From positions 79,975 through 143,974 of the forward strand of contig NZ_JALGRF010000016.1 of assembly GCF_022815725.1 (NCBI RefSeq): DNA of 64,000 nt. Direction: 5' to 3'. The stretch comes from Streptomyces sp. APSN-46.1 (lineage in GTDB: Bacteria > Actinomycetota > Actinomycetes > Streptomycetales > Streptomycetaceae). Positions 9,457 to 17,912 of this stretch are shown piece after piece; the first letter of the stretch is position 1; each line of letters begins with the position of its first letter. The notes under the pieces are model-generated. The model saw only the letters and a list, made by a program, of their open reading frames with translations. It searched no databases and was not told where the DNA came from. The position numbers and the translations under genes were made by a program.

Positions 9457-9683
9457 GCCGCCACCGCCGCGACCGCCGCGACCGCGGGAGCCGTGGGCGC
9501 GGGTGCCCGGTGTTCGCCGGTGCGGCCGCGCGGCGAGAGCGGACCCGGGCTGCGCCCGGGCCTTCTGGGGCTCCGCCCCAGACCCCGCGCCTCAAACTCC
9601 CCCAGACTCCGTCCGGGGGTGCCCCCACGCGAGGCTGGATGGGCAGGCGCCGGCCAGGCGGAATTGGCAGGGGTCCGCGTCAC
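9453..9683 (-). CDS. Possible small bridging ORF across the ftsL-ftsI spacer (repeat-derived)
   Basis: A 76-codon frame starts with GTG 4 nt after the ftsL stop, preceded by GGAAGG, and ends with a TGA overlapping the ftsI GTG (GTGA). Most of it lies over a dispersed GC-rich repeat, so the peptide (Arg/Pro/Gly-rich, then Ala-Val repeats) is unlikely to have its own function. The geometry would still let ribosomes run from ftsL to ftsI across the insertion. Whether it is translated is unknown. Confidence 0.3.
   Translation of the reverse strand: MTRTPANSAWPAPAHPASRGGTPGRSLGEFEARGLGRSPRRPGRSPGPLSPRGRTGEHRAPAPTAPAVAAVAAVAA
9535..9645. repeat. Dispersed GC-rich palindromic repeat inside the dcw operon
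   Basis: Contains the hairpins CCCGGGC/GCCCGGG (9544-9560) and CTGGGGC/GCCCCAG (9566-9582). On the minus strand, half of the core found at about 28.5, 48.4, 52.4 and 63.9 kb is present. In this copy the centre of the core is interrupted by a mini-element with GGGGG/CCCCC arms ending in CTGGGGGAG (about 9597-9629). See the findings for the family. Confidence 0.7.
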
Positions 9684-9687
9684 GACG

Positions 9688-10146
9688 TCACCTTCCAGGG
9701 GTCTGCGGGGTGGAGCTCGGGGTGGGCGCGGGGGAGGTGGCCGGGGCCGGGGGGCCCGCCGGGGAGGGGGTCTGGGCGGCCGGCGGAGCGGACGGCGGCG
9801 GGGGTTCCGACGCGACGGCCGGGGTCCCCTGGACCTTTCCGTCCGGGCCGATGAAGACCGGGCTGCCGCCCGGGACCAGGCCCAGCTCGTGCGCCCGGCG
9901 CTGCAACGCGTCGGGGGCCGAGTAGGCGTCCACGTCCCGCTGCAGCGCCTGCTCCTCGTCCGTCAGCGCGGTGGTCTCCTTCTTCAGCCTCGACAGCTGG
10001 AAGGAGCCCTCGTTCAGCGCGGAGTTCAGCAGCAGCAGGCTGATCAGCCCGCCGCCGAGCAGCGCCACCACCAGCAGGACGAACGGCATCCGGGCCGCCT
10101 GCCCGGTGTTCGCCGCCTTCCCGGGCCGGCCCCCGCGTTTGCTCAC
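9688..10146 (-). CDS. ftsL: FtsL-like septum-associated membrane protein
   Basis: 152 aa bitopic protein. A basic cytoplasmic N-terminus of about 20 residues leads to one transmembrane helix (PFVLLVVALLGGGLISLLLL) and a short extracytoplasmic coiled coil (SRLKKETTALTDEEQALQRD). The tail is Pro/Ala/Ser-rich. FtsL-type proteins bridge FtsQ/DivIC and FtsW-FtsI at the septum. Sequence conservation is low, so identity rests on topology and on its place between rsmH and ftsI. The GTG start overlaps the rsmH stop (GTGA, 10143-10146). Confidence 0.85.
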   Translation of the reverse strand: MSKRGGRPGKAANTGQAARMPFVLLVVALLGGGLISLLLLNSALNEGSFQLSRLKKETTALTDEEQALQRDVDAYSAPDALQRRAHELGLVPGGSPVFIGPDGKVQGTPAVASEPPPPSAPPAAQTPSPAGPPAPATSPAPTPSSTPQTPGR

Positions 10147-11102
10147 AGCCGCGCCTCCCGGATGCGTTCGACGCCGCGGAACCGGGCGGGGGCGGCCCGC
10201 CGGTTCTCGGCGATCTCCTCCTCGGTCGGCAGTTCCGCGCCCCGCGTGAGCAGCTTCAGCTTCGGCTGGTACTTCTCCGGGACCACCGGCAGCCCCGGCG
10301 GCGCCGTCGAGGTCGCGCCCGCCGCGAAGACCTGCTTCACGAGCCGGTCCTCCAGCGAGTGGTACGACAGCACCGCGATCCGCCCGCCCACCGCGATCCG
10401 TTCCACGGCCGCCGGAATCGCCTTCTCCAGGCCCGACAGCTCGCCGTTGACCTCGATCCGCAGCGCCTGGAAGGTCCGCTTGGCCGGGTTGCCGCCCGTC
10501 CGCTTCGCCGCCTGGGGCAGCGCGTCCCGGATCAGCTCGACCAGCCGGGCGCTGTTGGTGAAGGGCTCCTTCGCCCGCTCCCGCACGATCGCCGACACGA
10601 TCCGCTTGGCCTGCTTCTCCTCGCCGTACTGGCGCAGGATCCGGACCAGCTCCCCGGGCGGGTAGGTGTTGAGGACCTCCGCCGCGCTGATGCCGGTCGT
10701 CTGGTCCATCCGCATGTCCAGCGGCGCGTCCTGCGCGTACGCGAACCCTCGGTCGGCCTCGTCCAGCTGCATGGAGGAGACGCCCAGGTCGAAGAGGATG
10801 CCCTGGACGGTCGGGATGCCGAGGTTGTCGAGCACCTCGGCGAGGTCGGCGTAGATCGCGTGGACGAGGGTGACCCGGTCGCCGAAGCGCGCGAGCCGCT
10901 CGCCGGAGAGCCGCAGGGCCTCCTTGTCGCGGTCGAGGCCGATCAGGCGGACCTCGGGGAACCGGGTGAGCAGGGCCTCGCTGTGGCCGCCGAGGCCGAG
11001 GGTGCAGTCGACGACGACGGCCCCCGGCCTCTCCAGCGCCGGGGCCAACAGGTCCAGGCACCGCTGGAGCATCACCGGGACATGTCGGGACTCGCTAGTC
11101 AA
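10143..11102 (-). CDS. rsmH: RsmH, 16S rRNA m4C1402 methyltransferase
   Basis: 319 aa SAM-dependent enzyme methylating N4 of C1402 in 16S rRNA. The sequence begins with HVPVM near residue 7. The SAM loop VDCTLGLGGHSEALL is near residue 35, FDLGVSSMQLDEADRGF near residue 105, and YHSLEDRLVK near the C-terminus; all are diagnostic of the MraW/RsmH family. The start appears to be TTG at 11102, preceded by AGAGGG. It is the first gene of the dcw operon here; no mraZ precedes it. Confidence 0.95.
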   Translation of the reverse strand: MTSESRHVPVMLQRCLDLLAPALERPGAVVVDCTLGLGGHSEALLTRFPEVRLIGLDRDKEALRLSGERLARFGDRVTLVHAIYADLAEVLDNLGIPTVQGILFDLGVSSMQLDEADRGFAYAQDAPLDMRMDQTTGISAAEVLNTYPPGELVRILRQYGEEKQAKRIVSAIVRERAKEPFTNSARLVELIRDALPQAAKRTGGNPAKRTFQALRIEVNGELSGLEKAIPAAVERIAVGGRIAVLSYHSLEDRLVKQVFAAGATSTAPPGLPVVPEKYQPKLKLLTRGAELPTEEEIAENRRAAPARFRGVERIREARL

Positions 11103-11420
11103 AGCGCCCTCTCAGATAACGGCGCGGCAGGCGTACGCCGCGCCGCGCACGCGGAGTTTTACCAGGATTACCAAGGGCCGGAGGGCCGGTAGGGCCGGGC
11201 TCCGGCCGGTTCGCGCCACTTTAGTGCAACGGTCGCCGCGGTCAACGAACCGCCCCGCGCGCCGTGCGGCGGTCTCCCACCGAACCCGCGAAAGCCGCGA
11301 ATCACCCGATCAGGCGCCCCCGTCTCACTCCTGTGGGTTAGCTCACAAGAGGTCTGGTTGACCTTCTTTGTCCGCCCTCACTCCGTGCCGGATCGAGCTG
11401 TGACCACTACCGTCGTACCC
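11103..11420. other. Divergent intergenic region between rsmH and carbonic anhydrase
   Basis: 318 nt. It holds the rsmH promoter, its GC-rich leader, and on the plus strand a TACCGT hexamer (11408-11413) placed 7 nt before the likely leaderless ATG of the carbonic anhydrase. No coding potential or RNA gene is evident. Confidence 0.5.
11218..11245 (-). promoter_or_regulatory. Promoter for the rsmH-dcw operon
   Basis: Read on the minus strand, TTGACC (11245-11240) and TAAAGT (11223-11218) are separated by 16 nt, close to the HrdB-type consensus. This leaves a leader of about 100 nt before rsmH. That leader contains a GC-rich inverted repeat (CCGGCCGGAGCC... near 11180-11205) that could fold. 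Confidence 0.6.
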
Positions 11421-11972
11421 ATGACCACTTCCGCATCCCTGCCCGCCGACTCCGCGCCCCAGGCGTCGGACGGCCGTTCCGTCACGGACCGGCTGGTCGA
11501 GGCGAACCGGCAGTACGCCGCGGAATTCGTCGACCCGGGCATGGACGCCCGCCCGGTCCTCCAGGTGGCCGTCGTGGCCTGCATGGACGCCCGGCTCGAC
11601 CTGCACGCCGCCCTCGGCCTGGAGCTCGGCGACTGTCACACCATCCGCAACGCCGGCGGGGTCGTCACCGACGACACCATCCGCTCGCTCACCATCAGCC
11701 AGCGCGCCCTCGGCACCCGCGCGGTGATCCTCATCCACCACACCGGCTGTGGTCTCGAAAGCCTGACCGAGGACTTCCGGCACGAGCTGGAGGACGAGGT
11801 CGGCCAGCGCCCCGCCTGGGCCGTGGAGGCCTTCCGCGACGTGGAGCAGGACGTACGCCAGTCCATGCAGCGGGTGCGCACGAACCCCTTCCTCCCCCAC
11901 ACGGACGATGTGCGAGGCTTCGTCTTCGACGTGCACACCGGGCTCCTGCGGGAGATCGATCCGGCCTCTTGA
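11421..11972 (+). CDS. Beta-class carbonic anhydrase
   Basis: 183 aa from ATG 11421. It interconverts CO2 and bicarbonate with a zinc ion held by Cys-His-Cys. The motif ACMDARLD supplies the first Cys and the Asp-Arg dyad, and HHTGCG supplies the His and second Cys. Length and motifs match the short actinobacterial beta-CAs such as Rv1284. An in-frame GTG at 11400 and an ATG at 11358 give longer forms. I prefer 11421 because TACCGT sits 7 nt upstream, as in leaderless genes. It is monocistronic. Confidence 0.88.
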   Translation: MTTSASLPADSAPQASDGRSVTDRLVEANRQYAAEFVDPGMDARPVLQVAVVACMDARLDLHAALGLELGDCHTIRNAGGVVTDDTIRSLTISQRALGTRAVILIHHTGCGLESLTEDFRHELEDEVGQRPAWAVEAFRDVEQDVRQSMQRVRTNPFLPHTDDVRGFVFDVHTGLLREIDPAS

Positions 11973-12067
11973 GTGACACGGGCCCGTGACGCCGTCAAGA
12001 ATGTGTTTGGGGTGGGCCGTGCATGCGCCGAGGGCGTCGGCCCTGAGAAAGGGCCGAGGAGAACCAG

Positions 12068-13077
<1,010 letters not shown>

Positions 13078-13078
<1 letters not shown>

Positions 13079-14448
13079 TGGGCGCCGGTGCCCCGCGCGG
13101 CGCCGGCGGCGGGCTGCGTACGTCGCTCTCCGGACTGACCACGCGCGGCCGTTCGTTCGTCGCCGCCGGGGTCGCCGCCGCCGTGTGCGCCTACGTCCTC
13201 GGCCAGGGGGAACTGCTCCGGGTCGGGCTGCTGCTCGCCGCACTGCCGCTGATCTGCGTCCTCGCCCTGCACCGCACCCGCCACCGGGTCACCGGCAGCC
13301 GCCGGCTGACCCCGACGCGGGTGGCCGCGGGCGGCGAGGCCCGGGTGCGGCTGCGGATGGACAACACCTCGCGGGTACCGACCGGGCTGCTGATGCTCCA
13401 GGACCGGGTGCCCTACGTCCTCGGTCCCCGGCCCCGCTTCGTCCTGGACCGGGTCGAGCCCGGCGGGCGCCGCGAGGTGTCCTACCGGGTCCGCTCCGAC
13501 CTGCGCGGCCGCTACCCCCTGGGCCCGCTCCAGCTGCGGTTGAGCGACCCCTTCGGGCTGGTCGAGCTGACCCGCTCGTTCAGCGCGTTCGACACCCTCA
13601 CCGTCATCCCGCGCACCGAGCCCCTGGCCGCGGTCCGGCTGACCGGCGAGTCCTCCGGTTACGGGGACGGCAGCCGCCGCTCGCTGGCCCTGGCCGGCGA
13701 CGACGACGTGATCCCGCGCGGCTACCGGCGCGGCGACGACCTGCGCCGGGTGCACTGGCGCTCCACCGCCCGCTACGGCGAGCTGATGGTGCGCCGCGAG
13801 GAGCAGCCGCAGCGCAGCAAGGCCACCGTCCTGCTGGACACCCGGCAGCTCGCGTTCGAGGGCGCCGGACCGGACTCCGCCTTCGAATGGGCCGTGTCGG
13901 CGGCCGCCTCGACGCTGCTGCACCTCCTGGAGCAGGGCTTCTCGGTGCGGCTGCTGACCGACACCGGCGATTCGGTGCCCGGCGAAGGCGGCGGCAACAT
14001 TTTCAGCGGGTCCTCGGCGGGCGGGCAGGAGTCCGCCGTGGCCGCCGGGCTGATGATGGACACGCTCGCGGTGGTCGGCCACTCCGACGGGGCCGGGCTG
14101 TCCCGGGCCTACGACGCGATCCGCAGCGGTGGCGGCGCCCTCGGGGGAGCCGGCTCCGACGGGCTCCTCATCGGCTTCTTCGGCGACCTGGACGACGTAC
14201 AGACAGAACTCGCGGCGAAGATGCGCCAGCGGGCCGGCGGTGCGGTGGCCTTCGTACTGGACTCCGCGACCTGGTCCGGGTGGCCCGCGCGGGACAGCGT
14301 GCCGCTCCCGCTGGAGGAGCGGTTGCGCAGGTTGCGCGACGCGGGCTGGACGGCGCTGGCCGCCCCGCCCGGGGTGGCGTTCGGCGAGCTGTGGCGGCAG
14401 GCCGGCAATGCTCCGCTCGGCATGGGTGCTTCCGGAGGCTGGGGATGA
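13078..14448 (+). CDS. DUF58 membrane-anchored protein (MoxR partner)
   Basis: 456 aa. Two hydrophobic helices near residues 23-60 are followed by a beta-rich region. The DUF58 signature reads GYRRGDDLRRVHWRSTARYG then ELMVRREEQP around residues 215-245. A VWA-like fold with LLDTRQ follows. DUF58 proteins are found with MoxR and transglutaminase genes; their biochemical role is not settled. Both ends overlap neighbours, TGATG upstream and ATGA with the transglutaminase gene. Confidence 0.9.
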
Positions 14449-16868
14449 GCGGGCGGGCGAGACTGACACTTTTCGCGGCGTTGGCGACGCTGCTCACCTC
14501 GTGGTCGCTGGCCGGGCTGGTCGAGTCGAACAGCTGGATCGCGCAGGCCGCGCTGCTGCTTGCCGTGCAGAGCGCGGTGGGGGCCGGGGCCCGGAGGCTG
14601 CCGCTGGCGCGGTCGCTGACGGTGGCCTCGCAGCTGCTGGTGTCGCTGCTGATCCTCGCGTTCATGTTCGCGGGGAAGGGCGAGTCCACCGGGAACGGGC
14701 CGCTGGCCTACCTGGTGACGGACTTCGGCGCGCTGTTCGGGCGGGGCGTCCAGGACGTGGGCGAGTACGCGATACCGGCGCCGGTCACGGACGGCATCCG
14801 CCTGCTGCTGCTGGCCGGGGTGCTGCTGATCGGGCTGCTCGTGGACATGCTGGCGGTGACGCTGCGCACGGCCGCCGCGGCGGGGCTGCCGCTGCTCGCG
14901 CTGTACTCGGTGGCCGCCGGGCTGTCCGCGGACCACGGGAACTCCTGGTTCTCGTTCCTGCTGGCCGGGTGCGGCTATCTGATGATGCTGCTCGCCGAGG
15001 GCCGCGACCGCCTCGCCCAGTGGGGCCGGGTCTTCGGCGCGGCCCCGCGCGGCCGGGTGTCGGCCGCCTCGGGTTACGGGAGCGGTGCCGATTCGGGCAG
15101 TGGGCAGGCGCTGGCTCCCGTACGCACCGGGCGGCGGATCGGCGCGGTCGCGCTCGGCCTGGCGCTGGCCGTGCCGCTGGCGCTGCCGGCGCTGGGGGAC
15201 GGCCTGCTGGGCGGCCGGGGCGCGGATGAGTCCGGCGGCAGCGGCACGGGCGGGACGATCTCGGCGGTCAACCCGCTGGTCTCGCTGCAGAGCAGCCTGA
15301 ACGCGCAGGACAACCGGGTGGTGCTGAAGTACCGCACGGACAGCCCGCAGGTCGGCGACCAGTACGTGCGGATCCTGGCGCTGGACGAGTTCAACGGGGT
15401 CAAGTGGGAGGCCTCCGGGCGGCCGCTGACCGACGTCCCGGAGCGGATGCCGACCCCGCCGGGGCTGGGCGAGCAGGTACGGACGGGCGCGACCGAGGTG
15501 CGCACCACGTTCTCGGCGGCGGACACCTACGTGCAGCGCTACCTGCCGATGCCGTACCCGGCGACCGGGGTGGACATCGGCGGGAAGTGGCGGTTCGAGC
15601 AGGCCGGCCGGACCCTGGTCGGGGACCAGCTGGGCAAGGACAAGTACCAGAACGTGCAGGGCGCCCAGTACACGGTGCGGAGCATGCTGCTGCGGCCGAC
15701 GGTGCGCCAGCTCCAGACCGCGCCGGCGCCGAACGCGGCGGTCAAGGCCGAGTACACGAAGCTGCCGGACAATCTGCCGCCGGTCGTCGCGGAGCGGGCC
15801 CGCGAGGTCGTGCGGGGCTCGAAGGACGACTACACGCGGGCGGTGAAACTCCAGGACTACTTCGCCGTGAGCGGCGGATTCCGCTACGACACGCGGACCG
15901 CCTCCGGTACGGGTCCGCAGGCCGTCGCCCGCTTCCTGGAGGACAAGGAGGGCTTCTGCGTCCACTTCGCGTTCTCGATGGCCGCGATGTCCCGCTCGCT
16001 GGGGATCCCGGCGCGGGTGGCGGTCGGGTTCACCCCGGGCGAGAAGCAGTCGGACGGCACGTGGAACGTGTCGATGCGGGACGCGCACGCGTGGCCGGAG
16101 CTGTACTTCGAGGGCGTGGGCTGGACCCGTTTCGAGCCGACGCCCCGCTCGGGGATCTCGATCCCCGACTACAGCCGGGCGGAGACCCCGGCGGCCACGC
16201 CGTCCGCGCCGACGGCGCTGCCGTCGTCGAACGCGTCCGAGCCGGCGGCTGATCCGTCGAAGGCGGACGACTGCCCGCCGGAGCTGAAGAAGCTGGGCGA
16301 GTGCGGCGGGCCGGCGGCGACACAGGGGGCCGCTCCGGGCGCGGGCGGGCCGTCGGTGCTCGCGGTGGCGGGCTGGGCGGCGGCCGTCGTGGCGCTGCTG
16401 GGCCTCCCGCTGCTGCCGTTGCTGTGGCGGACGCGGGTGCGGGCGCGGCGGCTGTCGGCGGGTGGTGTCCTCGTGGCCTGGCGGGAGCTGGGCGACGGGG
16501 CCTGGGACGTGGGCATCGCCCCGGACGAGGCGTTGTCGCCGCGGTCCGCCGCCGCGCGGGTGGTGGAGCTGGGCCGGCTGGAGCCGGACGCGGCGGAGGC
16601 GGTGCACCGGGTCGCGGGCGCGGTGGAGCGGGCGCTGTACGCGCCGCCGGGCGCGGACGTCTCGTACCCGGGCCTGGCGCGGGACGTGCTGCTGGCCCGC
16701 GCCGGTCTGCTGGCCGGCGTGTCCCGCGCGGCCCGGCTGCGGGCGCTGCTCCTGCCGCGCTCCGCGGCCCGCGTCTCCTGGGCGGCCTCCGCCCGCTGGT
16801 CCGCCCTGACGGCGGCGGCCTCGGCCCGCGCGGCGTCCGTCCGGCTGCCGCTGCGCGGCCGCGGCTGA
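14445..16868 (+). CDS. Transglutaminase-like membrane protein (TgpA type, DUF4129 C-terminus)
   Basis: 807 aa. The N-terminal third has several membrane helices. An extracytoplasmic transglutaminase core follows with the catalytic Cys in EGFCVHFAFSMA, the His in RDAHAWPELYF and the third acidic position just after (GVGWTRFEPTP). A Ser/Pro/Ala linker, one more membrane helix near residue 645 and a cytoplasmic DUF4129-like tail complete it. It probably cleaves or cross-links peptides at the cell surface; the substrate is unknown. The ATG overlaps the DUF58 stop (ATGA). Confidence 0.9.
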   Translation: MSGRARLTLFAALATLLTSWSLAGLVESNSWIAQAALLLAVQSAVGAGARRLPLARSLTVASQLLVSLLILAFMFAGKGESTGNGPLAYLVTDFGALFGRGVQDVGEYAIPAPVTDGIRLLLLAGVLLIGLLVDMLAVTLRTAAAAGLPLLALYSVAAGLSADHGNSWFSFLLAGCGYLMMLLAEGRDRLAQWGRVFGAAPRGRVSAASGYGSGADSGSGQALAPVRTGRRIGAVALGLALAVPLALPALGDGLLGGRGADESGGSGTGGTISAVNPLVSLQSSLNAQDNRVVLKYRTDSPQVGDQYVRILALDEFNGVKWEASGRPLTDVPERMPTPPGLGEQVRTGATEVRTTFSAADTYVQRYLPMPYPATGVDIGGKWRFEQAGRTLVGDQLGKDKYQNVQGAQYTVRSMLLRPTVRQLQTAPAPNAAVKAEYTKLPDNLPPVVAERAREVVRGSKDDYTRAVKLQDYFAVSGGFRYDTRTASGTGPQAVARFLEDKEGFCVHFAFSMAAMSRSLGIPARVAVGFTPGEKQSDGTWNVSMRDAHAWPELYFEGVGWTRFEPTPRSGISIPDYSRAETPAATPSAPTALPSSNASEPAADPSKADDCPPELKKLGECGGPAATQGAAPGAGGPSVLAVAGWAAAVVALLGLPLLPLLWRTRVRARRLSAGGVLVAWRELGDGAWDVGIAPDEALSPRSAAARVVELGRLEPDAAEAVHRVAGAVERALYAPPGADVSYPGLARDVLLARAGLLAGVSRAARLRALLLPRSAARVSWAASARWSALTAAASARAASVRLPLRGRG

Positions 16869-16957
16869 CGGTGCTGTCCTGCGGGCGGCCTGCGGGCGGC
16901 CTGCGGGCGGCGCCGCCCCCGGGCCGAGGGCCCGCGGCGGCGGCGCGGGCGCATACG

Positions 16958-17012
16958 AAAAATGCCGGGCGGCGAGGCTCGTTCCCCCTGAGCCCCGCCG
17001 CCCGGCCATTTC
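16958..17012. terminator. Strong intrinsic terminator after the MoxR operon
   Basis: A long hairpin: AAATGCCGGGCGGCG and GGCTC pair with GAGCC and GCCGCCCGGC..ATTT, with only small mismatches. It is A-flanked on one side and T-flanked on the other, so it could work in both directions between the convergent transglutaminase and tetR genes. Confidence 0.85.
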
Positions 17013-17250
17013 GCGTAACCGGGCCCCCGTAACCCTCCCGGCGAGGGACGAGGCCCCGGCCCGCTCCGCGGCCCCGTGTCCGCGGTGCGGGCCGAGGCCC
17101 CTGTCCGTCGTCCCCCAGTCTGCTGTTCCCGCAGGTGGGAGCCCATCCGTACGCGTACTCATTTCCGCGCCTAGGTACGCCTAGGTACGTACGGGTACTC
17201 AGTTCTACGCGCCCCCGCCGTCCCCGCGGCACCGCCGACCGGGGTACCCC
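17013..17250. other. Intergenic region with a tandem CCTAGGTACG repeat
   Basis: No coding potential seen. Two exact tandem copies of CCTAGGTACG lie at 17170-17189, next to related GTACTC/GAGTAC words (near 17155 and 17196). They could be a binding site, but the flanking genes converge here, so no target promoter is obvious. Confidence 0.4.
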
Positions 17251-17898
17251 TCAGCGGCTTCCGCTGACCCGCCCCCGCAACAGCAGCGACAGCGCCGAGT
17301 GCACGTCGTCCAGCGACCGCTCGCTCTGGAACGCCTGCCAGTCCAGCGCGGCGACGAGCACCATCCCCACCAACGCGGCCGCGGTCAGCGGTACATCGAT
17401 CTCGGCGCTGAGTTCGCCCCGCTCGACGCCCTCCCGCAGCACCGTCTCCACGACCGCCACCGCCTCCTGCCGGACCACCATCAGCGTGGACTGCCATGCC
17501 CGGTTGGTGCGCCACAGCTCGGCGACGTACAGCTGCGTGAACGCCGGGTACCGGTCGATGAAGACCAGGCCCGCCCTGATCATCTCGTCGAGCGCCTCGA
17601 TCCGGGTCCCGCCGCGCGCCTCGGTCTCCTCCGCCGCCCTCCGCAGGGACGCGGTCAGCAGGCCGACCCCGTGCCGGAGCAGCTCCTCGAAGAGGTCGGT
17701 CTTGCTGGCGAAGTTGTAGTAGACGGTTCCCTTCGCGACGCCCGCCCGCTCGGCGATCTCATCGACCGTGGTGGCCGAGAAGCCCTGCTCGGCGATGAGT
17801 GTGACGGCCGCTTCGTAGAGCTTCTGCCGGGTGGCCTGCCGTCGGCCGCTGCCGGTACCCGTACCGGTACTGCTGCTTTCCATGGCGCTGATTCTCAC
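17251..17898 (-). CDS. TetR-family regulator of the ATPase/YhgE operon
   Basis: 215 aa from GTG 17898 (ATG 17883 would give 210 aa). The N-terminal helix-turn-helix spans residues 20-65, with GFSATTVDEIAERAGVAKG and TVYYNFASK, followed by an all-helical ligand domain. It is the last gene of a minus-strand operon, 14 nt after the YhgE/Pip gene stop, with AAGGAAG as the ribosome site. A perfect palindrome in front of the first gene of this operon is the likely operator, implying autoregulation. The inducer is unknown. Confidence 0.88.
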   Translation of the reverse strand: MRISAMESSSTGTGTGSGRRQATRQKLYEAAVTLIAEQGFSATTVDEIAERAGVAKGTVYYNFASKTDLFEELLRHGVGLLTASLRRAAEETEARGGTRIEALDEMIRAGLVFIDRYPAFTQLYVAELWRTNRAWQSTLMVVRQEAVAVVETVLREGVERGELSAEIDVPLTAAALVGMVLVAALDWQAFQSERSLDDVHSALSLLLRGRVSGSR

Positions 17899-17912
17899 AG
17901 GTCAACGCTTCC

